Source: Streptomyces filamentosus
GTDB lineage: Bacteria; Actinomycetota; Actinomycetes; Streptomycetales; Streptomycetaceae
DNA length: 64,000 nucleotides
Direction of reading: 5' to 3'
NCBI RefSeq assembly: GCF_014654895.1
Contig: NZ_BNBE01000005.1
Span: 1-64,000 of the forward strand
The notes below the pieces were generated by a model that was given only the letters and a program-made list of their open reading frames with translations, did not search any database and was not told where the DNA came from. The position numbers and the translations under genes are program-made. Shown here piece after piece: positions 7,253 through 15,048 of this stretch; position 1 is the stretch's first letter, and each line of letters begins with the position of its first letter.

Positions 7253-7495
7253 TCACTCCTTGTCTGTGTCCCCGTGGGGGTTCGTCTGAGCCCTCTCGGC
7301 AGCCGAGAGGGCGTCGAACAGGCGCTTGTACCGAGCGGGTCGCATCTGGGTGCGGGACCCGGTCTCCAGGTGGCTCAGGTACGACCTGCTTATGCCGGCA
7401 GCGGTGGCGAGGTCGTCGATTTCGAGACCTGCGGCCATGCGCCGTTTACGCAGCTCGGGCCCGTCCACCGGGAGGGTGGCTGGGGGTTGGTGCAT
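7253..7495 (-). CDS. XRE-family (Cro/CI-type) regulator
   Basis: An 80-residue protein from ATG 7495. Residues about 13-60 are a clear XRE helix-turn-helix (LRKRRMAAGLEIDDLATAAGISRSYLSHLETGSR). There is no C-terminal sensor or protease domain, so it is a Cro-size regulator. It is transcribed leftward from a region with three copies of an AGTTGGAC octamer and divergent from another HTH gene, the classic layout of a genetic switch. Which of the two is the lysogenic repressor cannot be told from sequence. Confidence 0.85.
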   Translation of the reverse strand: MHQPPATLPVDGPELRKRRMAAGLEIDDLATAAGISRSYLSHLETGSRTQMRPARYKRLFDALSAAERAQTNPHGDTDKE

Positions 7496-7512
7496 GCCTT
7501 GAAGGTAGACCT

Positions 7513-7565
7513 AGTTGGACCATCATGTCCAGCACTAGTTGGACCCTACTGGGTTCAAGTTGGAC
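7513..7565. promoter_or_regulatory. Repeated operator-like octamers in the divergent switch region
   Basis: AGTTGGAC occurs at 7513-7520, 7537-7544 and 7558-7565, spaced 24 and 21 nt, i.e. about two helical turns. The first copy also forms an inverted repeat with GTCCA at 7527-7531 (TGGAC-6-GTCCA). The cluster begins 18 nt upstream of the leftward XRE gene, so a protein bound here would block its promoter and may also control the rightward HTH gene. Confidence 0.65.
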
Positions 7566-7698
7566 ACTGAGTGCCACACACTCGACCCTCGGGCGGCGTT
7601 CGAGCGGGCTTAAGTGGGCCTTAGGGGAGGGTCAAAATTTGGGCCGTAGTGCACCCTGGTCCTGGCTGGCCCTAGCTGGCCCTGTCACTATGAGGGGC

Positions 7699-8124
7699 AT
7701 GGCACCCCGTGACTTGGACGCCCTCGCGAAGGCCGTCAAAGAGCGCCGACTGGCCCTGGGCCTCGGCTATAAGAACGCAGCCCGCACCGCCGGCATCTCC
7801 CCCGGCACCTGGAAACGCATCGAAGACGGGCTGCCCGTGCGTGAACTCAGCTACAGCAGAGTCGACCCCGTGCTGCAGTGGGCGCCCGGAAGCTGCGTAG
7901 CCGTCCTGGAGGGCCGCAGCCCAGTGCCCGTCGCTCCCGCAGACGGGGCTCCCGGTGTCTCGATCTCACCCATCCCGCCAGAGGCGTTCGACACCGCCAA
8001 GGACGTCGTCCAGCTCGCGGCGATCGCTACGACGAGTGGCCTGACAGCCGACGAGATCAGAGCTCTCAGCGAGCGAGTCGTCGCCGACCTCAAGGAGAAA
8101 GGGCTTCTCGGCGGTTCAAACTAG
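7699..8124 (+). CDS. Second helix-turn-helix regulator of the element
   Basis: A 141-residue protein from ATG 7699, or 144 from ATG 7690; neither has a well spaced ribosome site, so the mRNA may be leaderless. Residues about 5-50 (LAKAVKERRLALGLGYKNAARTAGISPGTWKRIEDG) are an XRE-type HTH. The C-terminal third is helical (LTADEIRALSERVVADLKEK). It is divergent from the leftward switch gene and precedes the 67-aa gene and the tyrosine integrase. This is the usual position of an immunity repressor or integrase regulator. Confidence 0.75.
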   Translation: MAPRDLDALAKAVKERRLALGLGYKNAARTAGISPGTWKRIEDGLPVRELSYSRVDPVLQWAPGSCVAVLEGRSPVPVAPADGAPGVSISPIPPEAFDTAKDVVQLAAIATTSGLTADEIRALSERVVADLKEKGLLGGSN

Positions 8125-8173
8125 TCCCATGGTCGTACAACCTTTTCGGCTGCTCAGATACTGATAAAAACGA

Positions 8174-8187
8174 CCGAACAAGTTCGG
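8174..8187. promoter_or_regulatory. Palindrome upstream of the 67-aa gene
   Basis: CCGAAC-AA-GTTCGG is a perfect 6-bp-arm palindrome in a relatively AT-rich spacer (8125-8273). It could be an operator or an integrase/excisionase arm site. The spacing of 2 nt differs from the LexA box (4 nt), so I do not call it an SOS box. Confidence 0.35.
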
Positions 8188-8273
8188 CCACAACTAGTAC
8201 CGGATTCCACTTTCCGTGGCAGAGTCATGGCACACCCTCGAAGGCTCCCAGTACCAACCCAGCAGGGGGAGCC

Positions 8274-8477
8274 ATGCTGCAAGAAGACGCACTCATCGTC
8301 GACTACGGGCCCGACTTCCACGGGACGGCTCTCAAGACCGACAGCGGGATCGTCTGTGTCATCCCTCGCCAGCTCAACCCCCACAGCGAGGCCGGAAACG
8401 CTCTGCGAGAGCTGGTGCAGGGCCTCGGAGGAACCTGTGGTCAGTGCCACGGCTGCCCCCTCGGCAGCCTGCCCTGA
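8274..8477 (+). CDS. 67-aa small protein with a C-terminal Cys cluster
   Basis: The frame starts at ATG 8274, 2 nt after AGGGGGAG, a very good ribosome binding site. It has an N-terminal beta-like region (ALIVDYGPDFHGTALKTD, IVCVIP) and ends in CGQCHGCPLGSLP, three Cys residues within seven positions plus one His, which could bind a metal. No family is recognised. A larger frame on the opposite strand has no suitable start. It lies 77 nt upstream of the integrase gene and is probably cotranscribed with it. Confidence 0.55.
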   Translation: MLQEDALIVDYGPDFHGTALKTDSGIVCVIPRQLNPHSEAGNALRELVQGLGGTCGQCHGCPLGSLP

Positions 8478-8554
8478 GATCATGGGAACGCGGACGCCCG
8501 GCGGTAGGGGTACTGCCGGGCACCGCGTCCTCACAGTGCAGAGGGGGTAGTCGC

Positions 8555-9850
8555 ATGGCCGACTTCGACCAGTTCGTGCATGTCGAATGGCGGGGAAACA
8601 CCTGCCGTGTGAAGTGGTGGGCCGGCGAGTTCCTGCCCAACGGCCGCAAGCGGTACGAGTCCAAGGGCGGGTTCACCGACGAGGGCGAGGCGTACCGGCA
8701 CGGCCAGGACAAGCTCTACGAGATCCGGCACGGCACCCACATCAAGAACCGCGACCGGGCCACCCTCATGGACACGTGGCTCGACGACTGGCTGGCCGCG
8801 ATGGACTACGCATACTCGACCGAGCTGGCCTACCGGTCCCGCGTCGAGACGCACATCCGCCCCTACTTCCGCCATCTGGCCATCGGCGACATCGACCCCC
8901 TGACCTACCGGGCCTTCAAGAAGCACATCCAGCAGAAGGTCGGCCCGGCCACGGCCAAGAACGTGCTGTCGACCCTGGGCATGATCCTCGATGACGCCGT
9001 TCCCCGGCTCATCAAGACCTCTCCGGTGGAACGCACGAAGAAGCGCGGGAAGTTCGTCAAGAAGCCGAAGGAACGGAAGCGAGACGTGTCCGAGGAGACC
9101 GTCGAGGCGCTGGCCCGTAACGCCCGCGTGCTCCTGGGCGAGCCCGGCTACGTGATGATCTGGACGATGGCCATGACCGGGATGCGGCCCGGAGAGCTGT
9201 TCGGCCTCACCCGCGAGTACTGCTACCCGGCTTGGCCGGCCTCCGACCTGAGGCTCGATCCCGAAGAGGCAGACCGGTACGACGAGGACCTGGAGCGCTA
9301 CGGCAAGGGAGCGGATCTGCTGCCGGCCATCCGGGTGGAGCGGCAGGCCCAGCGCACCAAGAGGGTGAAGGGGGCGGAGTTCTTTCCGCCCAAGTACGGG
9401 AGCCAGCGCACTCTCGTCATCCCCCCGTTCCTCGCGGACATGCTGGAGGCGATGCTGGCCTCGCACAGCAGCCGCTGGGTGTTCCCCGCCTACCGCGGCG
9501 GCTGCCTCGCGGCCGGCGACTTCAACGGCGACTACTGGTACGAGATCAGGGGCGGCGCCGACGAGCGGCCGAAGGGCCCCGGGGTGCGTATCCCCCGGCC
9601 CGCGATCCCCGCTGTGCCGGAGTTCCAGGGCAAGCGGATGTACCTGCTGCGGCACAGCCACAAGGCGTGGCTGGACGAGGAGCTGGAGCACAGCCGCTAC
9701 GCCGTCGAGGCCCGGATGGGGCATGAGATGGATGGCGTGGAGGGTATCTACAGCAGTGTGACGGTACCGATGGAGCGCGCCATCACGAGGACTCTGCAAG
9801 GGCGCTGGGATGCCTTCCAGCGGCGGTCTGCAGAGGGTGGTGATTCCTAG
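8555..9850 (+). CDS. Tyrosine-recombinase integrase
   Basis: A 431-residue integrase from ATG 8555 (GAGGGGG upstream). Residues about 1-60 are an arm-binding-like N-terminus, about 65-155 the core-binding SAM-like domain (TWLDDWLAAMDYAYSTELAYRS), and 175-420 the catalytic domain. Catalytic positions visible: Arg211 (TGMRPGE), Arg366 and His369 (YLLRHSHKAW), His390 (RMGHEM) and the nucleophile Tyr399 (GIYSSV). The first residue of the H-X-X-R box is Tyr rather than His. It would catalyse integration and excision with att sites not yet located. A GC hairpin follows the stop, and the serine recombinase faces it from the right. Confidence 0.9.
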   Translation: MADFDQFVHVEWRGNTCRVKWWAGEFLPNGRKRYESKGGFTDEGEAYRHGQDKLYEIRHGTHIKNRDRATLMDTWLDDWLAAMDYAYSTELAYRSRVETHIRPYFRHLAIGDIDPLTYRAFKKHIQQKVGPATAKNVLSTLGMILDDAVPRLIKTSPVERTKKRGKFVKKPKERKRDVSEETVEALARNARVLLGEPGYVMIWTMAMTGMRPGELFGLTREYCYPAWPASDLRLDPEEADRYDEDLERYGKGADLLPAIRVERQAQRTKRVKGAEFFPPKYGSQRTLVIPPFLADMLEAMLASHSSRWVFPAYRGGCLAAGDFNGDYWYEIRGGADERPKGPGVRIPRPAIPAVPEFQGKRMYLLRHSHKAWLDEELEHSRYAVEARMGHEMDGVEGIYSSVTVPMERAITRTLQGRWDAFQRRSAEGGDS

Positions 9851-9860
9851 ATCATCTCCC

Positions 9861-9888
9861 ACTCGTTTCCCACTAGGGGTGGGCGAGT
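9861..9888. terminator. Bidirectional hairpin between the two recombinase genes
   Basis: Two nested stems (ACTCG/CGAGT outer, CCCAC/GTGGG inner, loop TAGGG, a 3-nt bulge on the left arm) start 11 nt after the tyrosine integrase stop and lie between the convergent integrases. It probably ends transcription of one or both. The rest of the 139-nt gap shows nothing else recognisable; no tRNA-like sequence was seen. Confidence 0.5.
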
Positions 9889-9989
9889 TGGTATCACCCC
9901 AGGTCCAGGGCCAGACAGGGTCGCGCTCTGCGAGATCTCCTGGATCTCGCGGTCGTCCTGGCAGTTCGGTACGGAGTCGGAGTCGGTGT

Positions 9990-11741
9990 TCAGGAGCCGG
10001 TCGGCGACTTCCGGGGGATCCACGGCGGCGGCGCTTCCCAGAGGGGGTAGATAGCGACCTTGTCGGGACCACTCCCGCCCTTGTTCACTCGGATTTCGCG
10101 GATCAGCTTCGACACGAGTTCGCGCCGGTCGGCCTGGCTCGCGGCCACATAGATCCGGCGGGCGGTGAGCAAGTGTGCCTGGGGCGGGCGGGGCTGTTGT
10201 ACGGGTGTCTCCTGCAGCTTCGCACGCAGTTCCGACTGCTCTTGAACGAGCACCGTCCTCTGGGTGTCCAGCTCGGCTCGCTTCCGGCGGGCCGAGTCCT
10301 TGGACACCAGCTCGGCGAGGACCGCGTCGGTCAGCTTGTCGTCCTTGGTGCGGAGCCCTTCCAGCTGACTTTGGATGCTCTCGATGCGGGTCAGGAGGGC
10401 TTGGTCGCCGTCACTCTGGGTCCTGAGCGCATCGATCCTAGCTGCGACCGCGTCGGCTTCTTCCTTGCCCATCTGTGCTTCGCGGTCGAGCCAATGGAGG
10501 AGCCATTTCTCCGCGACGGCCAAAGAGACGTATGTGCCGTTCACGGGGCATGACTTCGAGTCGATGTGGTTGGCGCAGCGAAACGTGACGTCGAGCGGGT
10601 TGGGGAGGCCGTCGACCAGGGGACGCCGGTACTTCTTCTCGCGCAGGGCGGTCTGCATCCGGCCGCCGCAACCCGAGCAGCGAAGGTGCCGGGAGAGGGA
10701 GTAGCGCGGGCGATTCGAGAAGAAGCTCTGGCCGCTCTGAGCCATGCGGCGCTTGGTGTACGCGTCCCAGATGCGCTCGCATTCAACCGGGTCGTCGAGG
10801 ACTGCGTCGTGAGCGCCGCCGTAGTACAGGAACGCCGTGACATCGCGTTGCCTGTTCGCCCGCTTCTTCTTCGTGGTGCCGTCGTCGTTCGTGACGACCT
10901 GGTGGGACAGTTCGGGTATGAGGTAGCGGACGTAGCCGAGGCCGAACCCGCTGTCGAGGACCGCGTGGAGGTCGCCGGACGTGAAGGGCTTGCCCGTGAA
11001 GGTCCTGATGCCCTGCCGGTTCAGGTCTACCAGCAGCCTGCGGACCGATACGCCGGCCGCGTAGTCGCGGTAGAGTCGGGCCAGGACCGGGCCGGTCACC
11101 GGGTCGACCTTCAGGATTCCGTTCCGGCACTTCGGGCAGGTCTCCAACTTATGGCCGAACTCCCACTTGGGGCATGTCTCACAGCGGTAGTATCCGAACC
11201 GGCCGCGGTTGGAGTGAGGGAGCCCCTTGTTCCGCCGGCGCTCGAAGGTGTCGCGCCACGAGTCGGCTTTCTGGTTGGACTCCAGTTCGGCGATGTTGAG
11301 CATCTGGGCGATCGCGAAGCGACCGATGGTGGTCTTGCCGTCGAAGTCCTCCTTCGCGGCCCGGACCTCGACGCCGTAGTCCATGAGCGCGTCGAGGTGC
11401 TGGAGGGATTCGCGGAGGTTGCGTCCGAAGCGCGACCAGATCCAGAGGATGAGCACGTCGAACTGCTGGTCGCGCGCCATTTGCTTGATCTCTTCGATCC
11501 GGCGCTCTTCGAACTCGCGACCCGATTCGCCGAGGTCCATGATGGGCTCGGCGACGACGTCGATGTTCTCTGACCGAGCGAGGGTCAGGGCGTGGCCGAC
11601 CTGGAGTTCGGGGCTGATCATGTCGGCTCGAGCCTTGGAGACCCGGACGTAGATCAGGCCGCGCTTGCGGCGGCCGGCGGCAGCGGGCTGCTCCTCGACG
11701 GGGCGCAGTCGGAGTGGTGCGGTTGTCACGATGGTGCTCAC
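9990..11741 (-). CDS. Large serine recombinase (integrase)
   Basis: A 583-residue protein with a GTG start at 11741. The N-terminal resolvase domain (about 27-175) has the nucleophile Ser35 in YVRVSKAR and the conserved SRFGR motif. It is followed by the recombinase domain (200-330) and a zinc-ribbon (CSGCGG and later FRCANH-CPV) with a long coiled coil at about 430-500. An additional Cys4-type finger (CETCPKWEFGHKLETCPKC) sits in the recombinase domain. Such enzymes integrate directionally between attP and attB without host factors. The gene lies immediately beside the truncated lipoate-ligase gene, so it is the likely integrase for this junction. Confidence 0.9.
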   Translation of the reverse strand: MSTIVTTAPLRLRPVEEQPAAAGRRKRGLIYVRVSKARADMISPELQVGHALTLARSENIDVVAEPIMDLGESGREFEERRIEEIKQMARDQQFDVLILWIWSRFGRNLRESLQHLDALMDYGVEVRAAKEDFDGKTTIGRFAIAQMLNIAELESNQKADSWRDTFERRRNKGLPHSNRGRFGYYRCETCPKWEFGHKLETCPKCRNGILKVDPVTGPVLARLYRDYAAGVSVRRLLVDLNRQGIRTFTGKPFTSGDLHAVLDSGFGLGYVRYLIPELSHQVVTNDDGTTKKKRANRQRDVTAFLYYGGAHDAVLDDPVECERIWDAYTKRRMAQSGQSFFSNRPRYSLSRHLRCSGCGGRMQTALREKKYRRPLVDGLPNPLDVTFRCANHIDSKSCPVNGTYVSLAVAEKWLLHWLDREAQMGKEEADAVAARIDALRTQSDGDQALLTRIESIQSQLEGLRTKDDKLTDAVLAELVSKDSARRKRAELDTQRTVLVQEQSELRAKLQETPVQQPRPPQAHLLTARRIYVAASQADRRELVSKLIREIRVNKGGSGPDKVAIYPLWEAPPPWIPRKSPTGS

Positions 11742-11788
11742 AATCGCGCAGAGTAGGTCGTTTTTCCGGCCGCCCTTTGTCGCGATTG
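11741..11788. repeat. Inverted repeat at the 5' end of the serine recombinase gene
   Basis: Perfect 8-bp arms (CAATCGCG at 11741-11748 and CGCGATTG at 11781-11788) with a second partial pair (CAGAG/CACTCTG) surround a T-rich stretch (11760-11765) upstream of the GTG start. It may be a promoter/operator for the recombinase or part of the attachment site. About 40 nt separate the arms. Confidence 0.4.
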
Positions 11789-11823
11789 CTGCACTCTGAA
11801 GCTATATGGAAACCGCCGAATGG

Positions 11824-11885
11824 CTAGGCGGCAGTCCCGTAGTGCCTTTGCGTTGCGACGAACATCGCCCCGCCGCCGCTGATCC
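11824..11885. other. Probable attR junction of the element
   Basis: Within this span the lipoate-ligase frame changes from conserved residues (ISGGGAMFV) to unrelated residues and a stop (ATQRHYGTAA). The change falls at about 11855, just beyond the serine recombinase. The position next to the recombinase and the mid-domain truncation fit an attachment site. The core dinucleotide cannot be fixed without the other junction, which is outside the window. Confidence 0.6.
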
Positions 11886-12396
11886 GGCGCACCACCTGGA
11901 TGCCGTGCCGCTCGGCGGCCTCGGGGTCCACCTCGTTGCGCAGGGACTGGAAGCTGCCGATGACGACGGCGGGCGCGCCCCACTCCCAGACCCGCAGGGT
12001 CGGCGGGCGGCGGCCGGCCGCGACCTCGGCGGTGATCACCTCGTCGAGCGCCATGTGCAGGGCGGGGGACTGCGGCCGCCCGTGGATCAGCTGCCAGTCG
12101 TAGTCGGTCCAGTCGGTGGCGTGCGCGAGCGCCCGGCGGACCGCCACCCCGATGCCCTCGCTGGTGAGGCCGTACATCTGGGTGCCGGGCGGCAGCGCCG
12201 CGTCGACGCGGGCCGCGAGCCCGGCGGCGTCGGTGTCGGCCGGGGCACCCTCCAGGGCCCGGTCGATGGCGAGGATCGCCTCGTCGGGTTCGAGGAAGAA
12301 GTCGCCCGCCACGCGGACCCGGGACAGCACCCCGTCCGCCACGTCGAGGTCGACGACGACCAGCTTCCCGCCGGGGACCTTGTACTCACCGTGCAC
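11824..12396 (-). pseudogene. Lipoate-protein-ligase-family gene, 5' part only
   Basis: The leftward frame starts at GTG 12396 and encodes 190 residues. Residues 1-80 (VPGGKLVVVDLDVADGVLS, then FFLEPDEAILAIDRALEG) are the accessory domain seen in actinobacterial LplA homologues, and residues 100-180 (LHMALDEVITAEVAAGRRPPTLRVWEW, RRISGGGAMFV) are the start of the ligase domain with its Gly-rich loop. Family members continue for well over 150 more residues; here the frame ends after 10 unrelated codons. The lysine-binding and most catalytic residues are absent, so the product should be inactive. The remaining part is expected at the other end of the element. Confidence 0.85.
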
Positions 12397-12560
12397 CGGA
12401 CCGACCTGCCTCTCGGGAACCCCGGGAATCCCGGGGACCTCGGCAGGGGGACCAGGGAGTCTCGGTAAGGGGTGAAACCGTCCAAAGCGTACTCCCCGGG
12501 TGAACGGCGGACGACGGACGCCCCGTACCGGTCGTCAGCGGGGCGTGCTTAGCTGGACGC
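12397..12560. promoter_or_regulatory. Divergent promoter region
   Basis: This 164-nt gap separates the divergent lipoate-ligase remnant and the IMPase-family gene. It contains a short GC palindrome (CCCCGGG at 12420-12426 and CCCGGGG at 12430-12436). No clear promoter boxes were assigned. Confidence 0.3.
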
Positions 12561-13409
12561 ATGATCGAATCCTTCCTGGAGCACGTCCTCGACGGCGGCA
12601 CGACCGAGGTGGAGGAAGCGGTCCGCGAGGCGGCCGCGGCGGAGGTCATGCCGCGCTTCCGGCAGCTCGCCGACCACGAGATCAGCCAGAAGACGGGACC
12701 CTACGACCTGGTGACGGTCGCCGACCGGGCCGCCGAGGACCACCTCACCGCCGCCCTGACGGCCCTGCTCCCGGGCTCCGTCGTGGTCGGCGAGGAGGCC
12801 GTCGACGCCGACCCGGGCCGGTACGACGCGCTGCGCGGCGACGCGCCCGTCTGGATCGTCGACCCGGTCGACGGCACCCGCCAGTTCGTCCACGGCGACC
12901 CCGCCTTCTGCACCCTGGTCGCCCTCGCCCGGCACGGCGAACTCCTCGCCTCCTGGACCTACGCCCCGGCCCTCGGCGAGCTGGCCGTCGCCGTCCGCGG
13001 CCGCGGCGCGACCCTGAACGGGCGGCCGCTGCGCCCCGGCCCGCCCGCCCCCGGCGCGGCCCTGGAGGTCGCCACCTCCCACCCCGACTACACCACCCCC
13101 GACCAGAAGCGGGCCCTGCTCGCCCTGGACACCGAGGGCGTCCGCCCCCGCCCGTGCGGCTCGGCCGGCCTCGAATACCTCGCCGTCGCCCGGGGCGCCC
13201 TGGCGGCGACCGCCTTCAGCTGGGAATACGCCTGGGACCACGCGGCCGGGCTGCTCCTGGTCACGGAGGCGGGCGGCGCCCAGACCACGGTGACGGGCGA
13301 GCCCTTCCGGATCACCGGGGGCAACGCCCTGCCGTTCACGGCGGCCCGCGACGCCGCCACCGCCGAACGGATCCGCGCCCTCCTCGCCACCGGGACGGCC
13401 GGGGACTGA
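12561..13409 (+). CDS. Inositol-monophosphatase-family phosphatase
   Basis: A 282-residue protein. Metal-binding and catalytic motifs of the IMPase/FBPase fold are seen: the Glu of VVGEEAV, then WIVDPVDGTRQF (motif A, usual form W-X-X-DP-X-DGT) and WDHAAGLLLVTEAGG (motif B). The Asn usual in DGTXNF is replaced by Gln. Members hydrolyse inositol monophosphate, histidinol phosphate or related sugar phosphates with Mg. The substrate cannot be told from sequence. The size is normal for the family. Its neighbours give no clear pathway. Confidence 0.85.
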   Translation: MIESFLEHVLDGGTTEVEEAVREAAAAEVMPRFRQLADHEISQKTGPYDLVTVADRAAEDHLTAALTALLPGSVVVGEEAVDADPGRYDALRGDAPVWIVDPVDGTRQFVHGDPAFCTLVALARHGELLASWTYAPALGELAVAVRGRGATLNGRPLRPGPPAPGAALEVATSHPDYTTPDQKRALLALDTEGVRPRPCGSAGLEYLAVARGALAATAFSWEYAWDHAAGLLLVTEAGGAQTTVTGEPFRITGGNALPFTAARDAATAERIRALLATGTAGD

Positions 13410-13530
13410 CGCGTGGTCACCCACCCGCTCCGGCGGCGGAACCGGCCCCTCCCGAGGGCCCGCGCCACCGCCGCCGGGACCGGGCCTATCCTGGCCCTGC
13501 CGAACCGCCGGCCGACGTGAGGAGTCCGAG

Positions 13531-14964
13531 GTGACGTCGCTGCTCGATGCCGTCGTGGTGGGCGCGGGCCCCAACGGACTGACCGCCGCCGTGGAACTGG
13601 CCCGCCGGGGCTTCTCCGTGGCCGTCTTCGAGGCGAAGGACACCGTCGGCGGCGGCGCCCGCACCGAGGAGCTGACCCTTCCCGGCTTCCGCCACGACCC
13701 CTGCTCCGCCGTCCACCCGCTCGGCGCCGGGTCGCCCGTCTTCCGCACCATGCCGCTCGACCGGTACGGCCTGGAGTGGCTGCACCCCGAACTGCCCATG
13801 GCCCACCCCTGGGACGACGGCACCGCCGCCGTCCTCTCCCGCTCCGTCGCCGAGACCGCCGCCTCCTTCGGCCCCCGCGACGCCGGGACCTACCGCCGGC
13901 TCGTCGCCCCCTTCCTCGGCAAGTGGGACTCCCTCGCCCGCGACTTCATGCAGCTGCCGCTCACCGCGCTGCCCGGCGACCCGCTCACCCTCGCCCGCTT
14001 CGGCCTCACCGGCCTCCAGCCCTCCACCTGGCTGCTGCGCCGCTTCCGCGACGAGAAGGCCCGCGCCCTCCTCGCCGGCCTGGTCGCGCACGTCATCGCC
14101 CCCCTCGACGGCTTCGCCACCTCCGCCGTCGGCCTCGTCTTCGCGCTCGCCGCGCACGCCGGCGGCTGGCCCGTGCCCCGGGGCGGCTCCCAGGCCGTCC
14201 CGGACGCCCTCACCGCGTACCTCACCGAACTCGGCGGCACCGTCCACACCGGCTACGAGGTCAAGCGCCTCGACGACCTGCCGCCCGCCCGCGCCTACCT
14301 CTTCGACACCTCCCCGACCGCCCTCGCCCGCATCACCGGCTTCGGCGCCCACCACTACGCCCACTACCGGTACGGCGCCTCCGCCTTCAAGCTCGACTAC
14401 GCCCTCGACGGCCCCGTGCCGTGGACCGCCGAGGCCGCCCGCCGGGCCGGCACCGTCCAGATCGGCCCCACCACCCGCGAGATCGCCACCGCCCTGCGCC
14501 AGGCGTCCTCCGGCACCGCCCCCGACACGCCCTTCCTCATCACCGCCCAGCCCAGCCTCGTCGACCCGAGCCGCGCCCCCGAGGGCAAGCACGTCTTCTG
14601 GGCCTACGGGCACGTGCCCAACGGCTGGCGCGGCGACCTCACCGACGCCGTCGAGCGGCAGATCGAGCGCTTCGCCCCCGGCTTCCGCGACCGGATCCTG
14701 GCCCGCGCCACCGCCGGCCCGCCCGAACTCGCCGCGCGCAACGCCAACTACGTCGGCGGCGACATCGCCTGCGGCGCCGCCAGCGGCCTCCAGCTGGTGC
14801 TCCGCCCCACCCTCTCCCCGTGGCCCTACCGCACCCCCCACCCGGCCGTCTTCCTCTGCTCCTCCGCCACCCCGCCCGGACCCGGCGTCCACGGCATGTC
14901 CGGTCACAACGCGGCCAAAGCCGTCTGGCGCCACCTCAGGAGCCCCGACGCCCCGGGAACCTAG
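13531..14964 (+). CDS. Phytoene-desaturase-like NAD(P)/FAD oxidoreductase
   Basis: A 477-residue protein with a GTG start and GAGGAG 9 nt upstream. The N-terminal dinucleotide-binding loop is clear (VVVGAGPNGLTAAVELARRG, residues 8-27) followed by an Arg/Glu-rich FAD segment (FEAKDTVGGGARTEEL). The C-terminal end has the FAD-binding motif of the family (SSATPPGPGVHGMSGHNAAKAVW). It belongs to the CrtI-like superfamily of flavin amine oxidases and desaturases. No carotenoid genes lie near, so the substrate is unknown. The stop codon lies inside the left arm of the 79-bp inverted repeat that follows. Confidence 0.8.
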   Translation: MTSLLDAVVVGAGPNGLTAAVELARRGFSVAVFEAKDTVGGGARTEELTLPGFRHDPCSAVHPLGAGSPVFRTMPLDRYGLEWLHPELPMAHPWDDGTAAVLSRSVAETAASFGPRDAGTYRRLVAPFLGKWDSLARDFMQLPLTALPGDPLTLARFGLTGLQPSTWLLRRFRDEKARALLAGLVAHVIAPLDGFATSAVGLVFALAAHAGGWPVPRGGSQAVPDALTAYLTELGGTVHTGYEVKRLDDLPPARAYLFDTSPTALARITGFGAHHYAHYRYGASAFKLDYALDGPVPWTAEAARRAGTVQIGPTTREIATALRQASSGTAPDTPFLITAQPSLVDPSRAPEGKHVFWAYGHVPNGWRGDLTDAVERQIERFAPGFRDRILARATAGPPELAARNANYVGGDIACGAASGLQLVLRPTLSPWPYRTPHPAVFLCSSATPPGPGVHGMSGHNAAKAVWRHLRSPDAPGT

Positions 14965-15039
14965 GCCGTGTCCTTCGGGCCGTGCCGGGCTCGCGGCGTC
15001 CGGTGCCCGTTCCGGCCCGACCCGAAGGACACGACCTAG
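14961..15039. repeat. 79-bp element with 19-bp terminal inverted repeats
   Basis: Arms 14961-14979 and 15021-15039 are inverted copies of 19 bp with a single mismatch (the sixth base), beginning and ending with CTAG. The left arm contains the stop codon of the desaturase-like gene. The spacer is 41 nt and GC-rich. The arms are longer and more exact than a usual terminator, and the outer CTAG could be target duplication. It can be a small MITE-like element or a terminator hairpin. Confidence 0.6.
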
Positions 15040-15048
15040 ACTCGCCCC

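Larger units (their letters stand above)
1..11856. mobile_element. Right part of an integrated phage-like element (left end outside the window)
   Basis: This block has phage-style organisation: a leftward operon of short overlapping genes, recombination genes (RecT-like plus exonuclease), a clamp-like protein, an antirepressor, a divergent repressor pair and two site-specific recombinases. Its GC content is visibly lower than that of the flanking core genes. The right boundary is inferred at about 11850-11862, where a lipoate-ligase-family reading frame stops matching its family and runs into element sequence next to the serine recombinase. No structural, lysis or conjugation genes are seen in this part, so whether it is a prophage or an integrative plasmid cannot be decided here. 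Confidence 0.8.

Noticed and set aside
8174..8187. Possible LexA box in the element
   Set aside because: The half-sites GAAC and GTTC are 2 nt apart; LexA boxes need 4 nt.
9851..9989. Attachment site in a tRNA gene beside the tyrosine integrase
   Set aside because: No T-loop or acceptor-stem pattern was seen, and a clear hairpin explains the repeated sequence.
12420..12436. GC palindrome between the ligase remnant and IMPase gene
   Set aside because: A 7-bp palindrome of only G and C is expected by chance in this DNA; no regulator nearby.
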